From Neobacillus drentensis (GTDB lineage: Bacteria; Bacillota; Bacilli; Bacillales; Cytobacillaceae): a stretch of DNA of 64,000 nt. Positions 47,651 to 55,698 of this stretch are shown piece after piece. The position numbers and the translations under genes were made by a program. Below the pieces are notes generated by a model. It saw nothing but the letters and a program-made list of their open reading frames with translations, searched no databases and was not told the DNA's origin. Location of the stretch: positions 1,416,001 to 1,480,000 of the forward strand of contig NZ_CP091110.1 of NCBI RefSeq assembly GCF_021560175.1, given 5' to 3'. The number at the start of each line of letters is the position of its first letter. Positions within the stretch are counted from its first letter, which is position 1.

Positions 47651-47728
47651 TAATTTTTTGATATTTAGGTCTGAAATATTTAATGTAATAAAAAAATTTT
47701 TATATAATATCCTAAAGGAGTGTAAGAA

Positions 47729-48655
47729 ATGAATTATGAATTAGTAGAAACATTTGCTGTATTAGCGAAAACAATGAATGTAACTAAAACAGCGGAAAAA
47801 CTTTTTTTATCCCAGTCTACTGTTAGCTATCGATTAAAAGCTCTTGAAGAAGAACTAGGTGTAATATTAGTGGAGAGGGATCGAGGTTTTAAACATATTA
47901 AATTAACTGACTATGGAAAGTACTTTTTGTCTATTGCTATTGAATGGCAGAATATTAACCACAAAATTCAGAATTTCAGTTCTTCTCCATTCAAAAAAAC
48001 AGTATCTATAGGAGTAGTTGATAGCGTTAATAATTATTTGTTTTCCGGGATTTATCAAGAAATAATTAAGAATAACCCAAATGTACAGTTAACGATAAAA
48101 ACACTACATACTGCAGAGATTTACGATCAAATTGATGCAAGAATTATTGATATAGGGTTCGCTTTAAACCATATAAATCAGCCCCAAATTGAATCAGTAA
48201 AACTATTAGATGAGGAAATGATATTGGTTACCAAAGGGAAGGGTTTTGCTAATTTAAAGGAAATAGATCCAAAGGAACTTAATCCTAATAATCAAATCTT
48301 TATAAATTGGGGTGAAGAATACTTAAACTGGCATAATAAAAATATTCCACATAATTCTTCCCCTAAATTAATCACAGATTCTGCTTTGTTGTCATTTGAA
48401 ATACTTGATGAAGATTCTTGGTTCATCGCCCCAAATAGTGTTGTAAATAAATTGAGTAAAAAGTTTTCAGTCCATCTATTACTGTTTAAAGAAGTTTCAC
48501 CACGAAGAACTATTTACATGATTAGTAATAAAAATCCGCTTTACAGTAATAGGGATGCAATCAGTGAATTTAAACTTCTTATTAATAAATACATAATTAC
48601 GCAGGAAAGATGGCAACAAGAGTTTAAAGAAGGTTTATTAAAACCAAGCTCATAA
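47729..48655 (+). CDS. LysR-family transcriptional regulator
   Basis: 308 residues with N-terminal HTH (MNVTKTAEKLFLSQSTVSYRLK, about 16-37) and substrate-binding domain. AAAGGAGTG precedes the ATG. It sits between two promoters that carry copies of the same 74-bp element, one driving the ACS transporter and one the RraA-like/dehydrogenase operon. It is therefore the likely pathway activator. Ligand unknown. Confidence 0.92.
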   Translation: MNYELVETFAVLAKTMNVTKTAEKLFLSQSTVSYRLKALEEELGVILVERDRGFKHIKLTDYGKYFLSIAIEWQNINHKIQNFSSSPFKKTVSIGVVDSVNNYLFSGIYQEIIKNNPNVQLTIKTLHTAEIYDQIDARIIDIGFALNHINQPQIESVKLLDEEMILVTKGKGFANLKEIDPKELNPNNQIFINWGEEYLNWHNKNIPHNSSPKLITDSALLSFEILDEDSWFIAPNSVVNKLSKKFSVHLLLFKEVSPRRTIYMISNKNPLYSNRDAISEFKLLINKYIITQERWQQEFKEGLLKPSS

Positions 48656-48696
48656 ACTTTGTTTTCTGAAAATCATTTGAAATAAGTTCTATGGTT

Positions 48697-48741
48697 CCCT
48701 TGTAAATGGCTAATTTTCAGCATATTACAAGGGCTTTTTTA
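48697..48741 (+). terminator. Terminator after LysR gene
   Basis: CCCTTGTAA (48697-48705) and TTACAAGGG (48725-48733) pair perfectly over 9 bp and are followed by CTTTTTTAT. Confidence 0.85.
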
Positions 48742-48803
48742 TGACCATTCAATTTTAAATATTTATTTAAACTCGTCTTTTGATGGGAATAATCAAATTT
48801 GTC

Positions 48804-48877
48804 GATAATTAACATGTAAAAATACCGTTTTTAATTAATGTAAGCGATTGCTACTATTAAATTAGATTTCCGGAAAT
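48804..48877 (+). promoter_or_regulatory. 74-bp regulatory element, copy 2 (cre-like site plus palindrome)
   Basis: Near copy of 47577-47650 in the opposite orientation, without gaps. TGTAAGCGATTGCT (48839-48852) has one mismatch to the cre consensus. ATTTCCGGAAAT (48866-48877) is a perfect 12-bp palindrome, 36 bases before the RraA-like start, and may be an operator. Confidence 0.75.
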
Positions 48878-48913
48878 AAAACTATAAACCTAATTTAAGG
48901 TGGCGAATTAATA

Positions 48914-49585
48914 ATGCAAACATTTAATCGTACTTTTGAAAGACCAGCCAAGGAATGGAATGAAAAATTTGCTAATATAGCTACACCAATCATTGGTGAT
49001 GTAATGGGCAGACAGAATATCATGGATTTTAGAATTAGGCCGATTTGGTCAGGTGCTCGTTGCGTTGGTCCCGCTTTAACTGTTATGACTTATCCGTCAG
49101 ATAACTTAATGATTCATCTTGGTGTTAGCTTAGCACAAGAAGGGGATATTCTTGTAGTTGATGCAGGAAATTATCCAAATGCAGGTCTATGGGGAGAAAT
49201 CTTAACAATTAATGCAATGTACCGCAATATTGGCGGCCTCATCATCGATGGTGGAGTTAGAGATATTAAAGAAATAGAAGAACTGGGTTTTCCAATGTTT
49301 GCATCTGGAATAAACGCTCGGGGTGGTTACAAGAGTAATCCAGGAAGAGTAAATATGCCAGTATCTTGTGGAGGAGTGGCAGTTTGCCCTGGAGACTTAA
49401 TTGTAGCGGATGAAAATGGTGTAGCAGTAATTCCAAAGGCTGATATTGCGGAAGTCTATGAAAAATGTCTAGCAAAAATTTCAGCAGAACAAAAAATCAT
49501 GGAGCAACTTAGACAAGGAAAAGATACGGTAGAAATCATGAATATGGAAAAAGAATTAGATAAACTTGGTATTCTAGTAAAATAA
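48914..49585 (+). CDS. RraA-like / 4-hydroxy-4-methyl-2-oxoglutarate aldolase family protein
   Basis: 223 residues. The family core is visible: ATPIIGDVMGR near residue 23, GLWGEILT, GLIIDGGVRDIKEIE and DENGVAVIP. The metal-binding Asp/Arg of the class II pyruvate aldolases lie in the DGGVRD motif. Such enzymes cleave 4-hydroxy-4-methyl-2-oxoglutarate or 4-carboxy-4-hydroxy-2-oxoadipate, the last step of some protocatechuate and gallate pathways, or act on other 2-oxo acids. The gene precedes a 2-hydroxyacid dehydrogenase by 21 bases. Confidence 0.87.
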   Translation: MQTFNRTFERPAKEWNEKFANIATPIIGDVMGRQNIMDFRIRPIWSGARCVGPALTVMTYPSDNLMIHLGVSLAQEGDILVVDAGNYPNAGLWGEILTINAMYRNIGGLIIDGGVRDIKEIEELGFPMFASGINARGGYKSNPGRVNMPVSCGGVAVCPGDLIVADENGVAVIPKADIAEVYEKCLAKISAEQKIMEQLRQGKDTVEIMNMEKELDKLGILVK

Positions 49586-49606
49586 TCTGGGTGAGGCGAC
49601 TTTTAA

Positions 49607-50539
49607 ATGAAGACATTTATTTTTGACCCCATTGATCCAAGTGCATTACAATATGCAAAAGAAAAACTAAATGTAGTTACTTGGACCGATAAAGAGATTG
49701 ATAATTATTCGCTCGCAGAAGCAGTAATTGTACGAACTTTTAAAATGACAAAAGAAGTAATCGACCAAATGCCAAATCTTAAAATTATCGCAAAACATGG
49801 TGTTGGTGTAGATAATATCGACCTGGATTATGCTAAAAGTAAAGGGATCAGAGTTACAAATACTCCCCAAGCCAACATGCACTCCGTGTCTGAATTAGTT
49901 ATTGCTCTTGCATTAAATTGTGCAAGAAAAATTAGCTTATCTCAAAGGATAATAGAAAAGGGGATAAGCAAAAATTCTCCTGTTGAACTAGCAGGATTTG
50001 AATTGCAAGATAAAACACTCGGCTTAATAGGATTAGGACGAATTGGATCATTAGTTGGCCATAAATTAAATGCTGCTTTTAATATGAATGTATTAGTTTT
50101 TGATCCATACACAACCCAATCAAAATGTCATGAAGAAGGCTTTACTAAATATGAGAGCTTAGATGATTTATTAAAAGAAAGCGATATAGTTAGTATTTCG
50201 GTTCCATTGACAAAAGATACGGAGAATTTGATTTCTGCACGTGAGCTTTCACTTATGAAAAAAAATGCTATTTTAATTAACACAGCAAGAGGAAAAGTCA
50301 TTAATGAACAGGACCTCTATCATGCATTACAAAATGGGGAGATTTTTGGTGCTGCATTAGATGTTTTTGCAGAGGAACCGATTTCTAAAGACCACCCATT
50401 ATTATCATGTGATAATTTCATTGGTACTCCTCACAATGGTGCTAACACTGTAGATGCACTAATTCGTATGGGTACAGGAGCTGTGGATGAAATTGTTAGA
50501 GTAATGCGAAATATGAAGGCTCTGTCAGGGATTGCGTGA
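49607..50539 (+). CDS. D-isomer-specific 2-hydroxyacid dehydrogenase
   Basis: 310 residues with catalytic and NAD-binding domains. The NAD motif is GLGRIGSLVG (about 145). Catalytic Arg lies in INTARGKV, Glu in AEEPISKDHPL and His in GTPHNGANT. It interconverts a 2-oxo and a 2-hydroxy acid with NAD(P). GGGTGAGG precedes the ATG. Placed after the RraA-like aldolase in one operon with a hydroxy-acid type transporter nearby, it probably oxidises an imported hydroxy acid. Relatives include sulfolactate and phosphoglycerate dehydrogenases. Confidence 0.9.
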   Translation: MKTFIFDPIDPSALQYAKEKLNVVTWTDKEIDNYSLAEAVIVRTFKMTKEVIDQMPNLKIIAKHGVGVDNIDLDYAKSKGIRVTNTPQANMHSVSELVIALALNCARKISLSQRIIEKGISKNSPVELAGFELQDKTLGLIGLGRIGSLVGHKLNAAFNMNVLVFDPYTTQSKCHEEGFTKYESLDDLLKESDIVSISVPLTKDTENLISARELSLMKKNAILINTARGKVINEQDLYHALQNGEIFGAALDVFAEEPISKDHPLLSCDNFIGTPHNGANTVDALIRMGTGAVDEIVRVMRNMKALSGIA

Positions 50540-50574
50540 ACGTTAAATTTAAAAAAAATCCTCGAATAATTAAA

Positions 50575-50610
50575 ACAAAAAAAGGCATAGATCAAATGCC
50601 TTTTTTGTCT
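50575..50610 (+). terminator. Terminator of the aldolase-dehydrogenase operon
   Basis: AAAAAAGGCAT and ATGCCTTTTTT pair around a short loop (50577-50606). It ends the operon about 35 bases after the dehydrogenase stop, right at the left edge of the pycA remnant. Confidence 0.8.
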
Positions 50611-51891
50611 GCTTATGACTTGATTTCTGCATTAAAAGAAACCGTTGATATTCCAATTCATTTGCACAGTCATGATACAAGCGGGAACGGTGTATTTTTA
50701 TGTATGCAAAGGCCATGAAGCAGGAGTTGATATCGTGGATGTGGCAGTAAGTTCAATGGCAAGATTAACATCACAGCCAAGTGCCAACTCTTTATATTAT
50801 GCCTTAGAAGGATATGAGTGTAGACCGCAAGTCGATATCGGAGGATTAGAGGAGATTTCTCATTATTGGGAAGATATTCGCAAATATTACTTGGAATTTG
50901 AAAGCGGTATGAATGCTCCTCATACGGAAGTATATGTTCACGAAATGCCAGGAGGACAATACAGCAACTTACAGCAACAAGCAAAAGCAGTAGGGCTGGA
51001 GGACCATTGGGAAGATGTGAAAAGGGTGTATTCGCATGTGAATCATTTGTTTGGTGACATCGTAAAAGTAACTCCTTCTTCAAAAGTAGTCGGAGATATG
51101 GCACTTTATATGGTCCAAAACAATTTGACACGGAAGACGATGTGTATGAGCGCGGTGCGACACTCGATTTTCCAGACTCCGTCGTCGAATTATTTGAGGG
51201 CTATCTAGGACAACCTCACGGAGGCTTCCCGAAAGAGCTTCAGCGCATTATATTAAAAGGGAAAGAGTCGATTACGGTTCGCCCAGGGGAATTATTGAAA
51301 CCTGTGGATTTTTAGGATATCAAAGAAATGCTATACCATTCATTAAATCGTCCTGTGACAAGCCATGATGTGCTTGCTTATGCACTATATCCAAAAGTGT
51401 TCATGGACTATCAAAAAACAGTCGAACAATACGGAGATATCTCCATACTTGATACGCCTACATTCTTATACGGAATGCATCTTGGGGAAGAAATTGAAGT
51501 AGAGATTGAAAGAGGAAAAACGCTTATCGTAAAACTTGTTTCCATTGGGGAACCGCAAGCAGATGGAACACGTATCCTTTATTTTGAGTTAAACGGTCAA
51601 TCTCGTGAAGTCGTAATTAAAGATGAAAGTGTTAAAACAACTGTTCAAGCAAAGATCAAAGCAGATATGAGCAACAAAAACCATATTGGAGCATCAATGC
51701 CAGGAACAGTGATGAAACTCCTAGTTGAAAAAGGAGAGAAGGTTTCCAAAGGTGATCATCTCATGATTACAGAAGCTATGAAAATGGAAACAACGGTTCA
51801 AGCGCCATTTACAGGTGTTATAAAAGACATATATGTCAAAAATGGCGATTCTATTCAAACCCGTGACTTGCTTATTGAATTAACAAAATAA
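50608..51891 (+). pseudogene. pycA: Pyruvate carboxylase remnant (C-terminal half, several lesions)
   Basis: The reading begins at AYDLISALKETVDIP and HLHSHDTSGNG in the carboxyltransferase domain and ends with the biotinyl domain (ITEAMKMETT), a complete C-terminus. The biotin carboxylase domain and about half of the carboxyltransferase domain are missing. Lesions are an indel cluster around 50690-50720, a frameshift near 51130 just after MVQNNLT, and TAG at 51313-51315 in DF-DIKEML. The biotinyl-domain frame from ATG 51328 is intact but lacks its enzyme. An intact pycA elsewhere is likely. Confidence 0.92.
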
Positions 51892-52065
51892 TAGAAGAAA
51901 CTGAGAAGGAAGCATAAAAAATTTTACTTATGTTAGTTTCCTTTATTATGTTATTATCCTAAGAATTACTTAAGCACAATATTATCATTCCAAGTTGAAT
52001 AAAACGACATAAATAAGATGATTTCATCATATTTATCACAAATAAGAGGTTAAAGGGGTGAAATT

Positions 52066-52254
52066 ATGTTACACAATGTTGGCAGAAGATTCATCTGGTT
52101 TCTGATCGGAAGTACAATCTTTGCTACCTTTATTGGATATGCCCTGATTAAGGCTGGTCTCATATCATTTCCTGATACTCCTAAATCCCAAAGAACACTG
52201 AATAGTAAAGATTTTAATCGAAATAGAAGAGTGGGTAAAATTCGAGTTACTTAG
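52066..52254 (+). CDS. Small single-pass membrane protein, 62 aa
   Basis: One hydrophobic helix (about 10-30) followed by a basic tail rich in Arg, Lys and Asn. AAAGGGGTG is well placed before the ATG. No family is recognised. It lies alone between the pycA remnant and a strong terminator, which supports a real short transcript. Function unknown. Confidence 0.6.
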   Translation: MLHNVGRRFIWFLIGSTIFATFIGYALIKAGLISFPDTPKSQRTLNSKDFNRNRRVGKIRVT

Positions 52255-52333
52255 AGATTTCTAGATCACCACTTTGTAAATTAGTTGATCAAATAGAATT
52301 ATCCTATGGTTATGACTAGTTCTGTTCATCTAT

Positions 52334-52393
52334 CAAATAATAGACAAAAGGCAACCTAATCGACACATTTGGTTGCCTTTTGTCTATTATTTG
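52334..52393. terminator. 23-bp perfect hairpin, bidirectional terminator
   Basis: Arms 52334-52356 and 52371-52393 are exact complements over 23 bp with a 14-base loop. T-rich and A-rich stretches lie within the arms. It separates the small membrane protein gene from the convergent TetR gene. Confidence 0.85.
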
Positions 52394-52431
52394 AAGTTCT
52401 TTTACAAATTTAAATGGTATGTTATTCGACT

Positions 52432-53028
52432 TTATTGTTTAATTTTAACTAAAGAATTTATTTGATTGTGTTTTAAAATTTCTAGTAATTGTTCCGCCAT
52501 ATAACTTGAACTATATTTAAATCCACCTGTGACCCATTCTATGATTAGCCCTAATATAGCATATGCTTGATAACTGGCATACAATTCTGAGTTAATAGAC
52601 CTATTAGGGGAACAATCGATTAAGTCATTCAAGGCAAGATCCTTTAATACAGTACAGAGCTTACGTTCAAATCCATTTAATGTATCGGTTTGAAAAATAA
52701 GTGAATAGAAATTGGCATATTTACTAACATGATCAAAAATTTTTATCGCCGAAGTTGTCAGGTTATTCACCTCAAACATATCTATGTTTTTATATGGTTC
52801 ACGGTAGGACTCGATTAAATTAGTGATCACTTCATCAATTATTTCATTCAATATGTCCTCTTTATACTGATAATGTTTATAAAAGGTCCCTCGGTTCAAA
52901 TCTGCTGATATCACAATATCCGATATGGTTATATCCTTGAAATCTTTCTCTTGCATTAGTGAGACCAAGGCGTCCTTCATGGCCTTCTTTGATTTAATAA
53001 TTCTTCTGTCAAAATAATTAATAGACAT
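52432..53028 (-). CDS. TetR/AcrR-family transcriptional regulator
   Basis: 198 residues. N-terminal HTH (residues 12-58, with ISDIVISADLNRGTFYKHYQYKEDIL) and a C-terminal ligand domain of the TetR_C_7 type. ATGGAGGAG precedes the ATG on the minus strand. It is divergent from an SDR gene across 183 bp and probably represses it. Confidence 0.93.
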   Translation of the reverse strand: MSINYFDRRIIKSKKAMKDALVSLMQEKDFKDITISDIVISADLNRGTFYKHYQYKEDILNEIIDEVITNLIESYREPYKNIDMFEVNNLTTSAIKIFDHVSKYANFYSLIFQTDTLNGFERKLCTVLKDLALNDLIDCSPNRSINSELYASYQAYAILGLIIEWVTGGFKYSSSYMAEQLLEILKHNQINSLVKIKQ

Positions 53029-53211
53029 ATAACTCCTCCATTGTTCATTAATAATTTTTAATACTCATAGGAACCTATTTATGTTGATTAATAAACATTT
53101 ACAAGCCTATTTGCTGATTGAATCGATTAATTAACAATTATTATACTATAGATATGGTAGTGAACAAATGTTGAATAGAACTGAATATTATAGATGGATG
53201 GAGGAAGTTAT

Positions 53212-53970
53212 ATGAGACTTCAAAATAAGATAGCAGTGGTAACTGGAGCAGGTTCTGGAATGGGAAAAGCAATAGCTAATCTATATGCGAAGGAAGGGGC
53301 AAAGGTAGTAGTTTCTGATATTAACATAGAAGCAGCAAATTCGACAGTGGAAGACATAAATTCTAATGGTGGACAGGCAATCGCGGTTTTGGCCAATGTT
53401 GCCAAAGAAGATGATATCCAAAACCTTATTAATACTGCGGTTGATACTTTTGGAACATTAGACATCTTAGTTAATAACGCAGGAATTATGGATAACTTTG
53501 AACCTGCCGGTGATATTAAAGATGACAAATGGGAAAGAGTTTTTGCTATAAATACGACAAGCGTGATGCGCACAACACGGAAAGCGCTATCAATTTTTTT
53601 AGAGAAACAAAATGGGGTTATTATTAATATTGCTTCAGCCGGTGGACTTCAAGGAGCTAGAGCAGGTGCTGCTTATACTGCTTCAAAGCACGCCGTCGTT
53701 GGTTTTACAAAAAATACTGGATTTATGTACGCAACAAAAGGTATTCGTTGCAACGCCATTGCCCCAGGCGGAGTTGAAACAAACATTGGTTCATCGATGA
53801 CGGGTATTAACGAATTTGGCATGGGAAGGATTCAAGCAGGATTATCGATCAATCCACGTGTAGGTAAACCAGAAGATATTGCAAATATTGCACTTTTTCT
53901 TGCCTCTGATGAATCAAGCTTTGTGAATGGAACCGTTATTACTGGGGATGCAGGTTGGACAGCTTATTAA
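53212..53970 (+). CDS. Short-chain dehydrogenase/reductase (SDR)
   Basis: 252 residues, classical SDR. NAD(P) motif TGAGSGMGKA (about 12-21), NNAGI, catalytic Ser in NIASAGG and the YTASK active site, ending with the usual VTGDAGWTAY-like tail. GGAGGAAG is 6-7 bases before ATG 53212. Substrate unknown; the TetR gene beside it suggests induction by a small hydrophobic compound. Confidence 0.93.
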   Translation: MRLQNKIAVVTGAGSGMGKAIANLYAKEGAKVVVSDINIEAANSTVEDINSNGGQAIAVLANVAKEDDIQNLINTAVDTFGTLDILVNNAGIMDNFEPAGDIKDDKWERVFAINTTSVMRTTRKALSIFLEKQNGVIINIASAGGLQGARAGAAYTASKHAVVGFTKNTGFMYATKGIRCNAIAPGGVETNIGSSMTGINEFGMGRIQAGLSINPRVGKPEDIANIALFLASDESSFVNGTVITGDAGWTAY

Positions 53971-54022
53971 TTTATGCATTGTTAAAGTGATAATACCATC
54001 GGAATTTATTTGAAAGTTATGC

Positions 54023-54052
54023 AAACCACGCTTTTTCTTGCGTGGTTTTTTT
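54023..54052 (+). terminator. Terminator after SDR gene
   Basis: AAACCACGC (54023-54031) and GCGTGGTTT (54040-54048) pair over 9 bp, followed by a T-run. Confidence 0.9.
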
Positions 54053-54213
54053 GTATATTATTCCAAATCGAAACTATTCCCATGGTACAACCATAAAGCA
54101 GGTAACTATCGGAAGGGAAATTCAGACTAATTTAATAACTTATGTTTGAAATGGATAGGAAATATGTCGCATACGGCTATAGTTAACTAATAACATCTCC
54201 CTTAAACTAGGGA

Positions 54214-54227
54214 TAGAAGCGCTTTCA
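54214..54227 (+). promoter_or_regulatory. Possible cre site upstream of the rhamnosidase operon
   Basis: TAGAAGCGCTTTCA matches the cre consensus except at positions 2 and 3 and has the AAGCGCTT core. It lies about 30 bases before the MFS start. CcpA repression of a glycoside operon would be expected. Confidence 0.5.
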
Positions 54228-54257
54228 AATAATAATAAAAGGAAAGAAGGTTGAACA

Positions 54258-55529
54258 ATGAATTCGAATGCAATTAAAACACCTTTTCCTCGTTTAATTA
54301 CTGGTATTTCAATTGGAAGCTTTGGTTATAATCTTGCTCTTATTACACCAATAGCTTTCCTGCTCACTGTAAAGCTGGCTATGCTCGATCCAGCAAACGT
54401 TACCAAGAACTTCAGTATAATTGGTTTAACAACGGGTATTATTGGTATATTTAGTCAATATTTGGCTGGAGTGATCAGCGATAGAACCACATGGAAATTA
54501 GGACGCAGGCGTCCTTGGATTTTAATTGGCTCAATAGGTGGAGCGGCTGCACTTTATGGAGTGGGATCTGCTAAATCTTTTACCGTGGTCTTATTGTTTT
54601 GGGCTTTAGCTAAACTCTTGTTAAGTTTTATGAGTACGGCTCTAACCGCATTGATTCCTGACCAAGTTCCGGAAAATAAGCGTGGTACTGCTTCAGGAAT
54701 ATATGGTCTTGTTAGTCCACTTGCGATTATGTTTGGAATTAACTTAATGTTTATTTTAAATAGCTTGGCGATTGAAAAGAAATTTTTATTACTTGGAATG
54801 ATTTGTGTTGTTTTTGCCATTATTACTAGTTTATTGATAAAGGAAGATAAAGTAGAGTATCAAAAAGAACGTGGAAACAACAATGCATTATCATTCGGAG
54901 AAAAAATGTCTCGGATTTATCCAAGTCCTAGAAAGTATCCAAATTTCACCTTTGGAATGTTAACAAGATTTTTCATGGGCATTGCCTATACAGCTTCTTC
55001 TTTTACTAGTGTTTATTATCTAGAGCGTTTTCATGTATCGCAACAAGATCTAGCCGGAATTGTTTCGACAAGCATGAATATAACGATTCCAATCTTAGCA
55101 ATCGCCAGTATCATCGGTGGTAGTCTTTCTGATAAATTTGGCCGTCAAAAACCATTTGTCTTTCTTGCCGCAGTGGTAACGGCAGTTGGGATTTTAGGCT
55201 ATGGCTTTGCTCCAAGTATCGGCATTTCCTATGTTTGTGGTTCAATCATTTCCCTTGGCTTTGGAATGTTCCTAGCAGTAGATATCGCCCTTATGTCAAG
55301 GGTCCTGCCGCATCCTGAAGATGCAGCAAAAGATATGGGAATTGTTAACATTGCCAATGATATTGGCGGATCGCTTGCTAACTCAGCAGCAAGCCCAATT
55401 GTTGCAGCAGGTGGTTATCCATTATTTTTTGGTGTGCTGGCGGTATTCGGAATTCTAGCTGGAATCATGGTTAAACCCATTCCGGAATTGGAAAGAAATG
55501 ATCCAGCTAATATTGAACTGGCTCAATAA
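54258..55529 (+). CDS. MFS transporter of the rhamnoside operon
   Basis: 423 residues, 12 membrane helices. Motif A reads RTTWKLGRRRPWIL in the first half and GGSLSDKFGRQKPF in the second. The GRRRPW motif is shared with glycoside/sugar:cation symporters. GAAAGAAGG precedes the ATG. It is followed by a tiny membrane protein and an intracellular GH78 alpha-L-rhamnosidase, so it probably imports rhamnose-containing glycosides. The substrate is inferred from the operon only. Confidence 0.87.
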   Translation: MNSNAIKTPFPRLITGISIGSFGYNLALITPIAFLLTVKLAMLDPANVTKNFSIIGLTTGIIGIFSQYLAGVISDRTTWKLGRRRPWILIGSIGGAAALYGVGSAKSFTVVLLFWALAKLLLSFMSTALTALIPDQVPENKRGTASGIYGLVSPLAIMFGINLMFILNSLAIEKKFLLLGMICVVFAIITSLLIKEDKVEYQKERGNNNALSFGEKMSRIYPSPRKYPNFTFGMLTRFFMGIAYTASSFTSVYYLERFHVSQQDLAGIVSTSMNITIPILAIASIIGGSLSDKFGRQKPFVFLAAVVTAVGILGYGFAPSIGISYVCGSIISLGFGMFLAVDIALMSRVLPHPEDAAKDMGIVNIANDIGGSLANSAASPIVAAGGYPLFFGVLAVFGILAGIMVKPIPELERNDPANIELAQ

Positions 55530-55532
55530 GAG

Positions 55533-55566
55533 GATAAATCCGCGCTGTGACTAGCGGATTTTATCC
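55533..55566 (+). terminator. Hairpin between MFS and downstream genes
   Basis: AAATCCGC (55536-55543) and GCGGATTT (55554-55561) pair over 8 bp with TTATCC following. It probably acts as a partial terminator or processing site within the operon. Confidence 0.6.
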
Positions 55567-55586
55567 ATATTTGTGGGAGGTTTCAG

Positions 55587-55697
55587 ATGAGTATTACCTT
55601 AATGATCATCGCAGCAGTAACGATTCTTTTTGAATTATTCTTAACACCTCTAATTGTTAACAACATGAGAAATCGACGGAATTTAAGGAGGAAATAA
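55587..55697 (+). CDS. Tiny membrane protein, 36 aa, between permease and rhamnosidase
   Basis: ATG 55587 behind GTGGGAGG starts MSITLMIIAAVTILFELF and continues to a basic end, NNMRNRRNLRRK. One membrane helix with a positively charged tail. Its last codons (AGG AGG AAA) form the ribosome site of the rhamnosidase gene, so the two are translationally linked. It may be a small partner of the MFS permease. No family is known to me. Confidence 0.65.
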   Translation: MSITLMIIAAVTILFELFLTPLIVNNMRNRRNLRRK

Positions 55698-55698
55698 C

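Noticed and set aside
50536-50718. Short gene after the dehydrogenase
   Set aside because: It crosses an intrinsic terminator and then reads the damaged pycA carboxyltransferase region.
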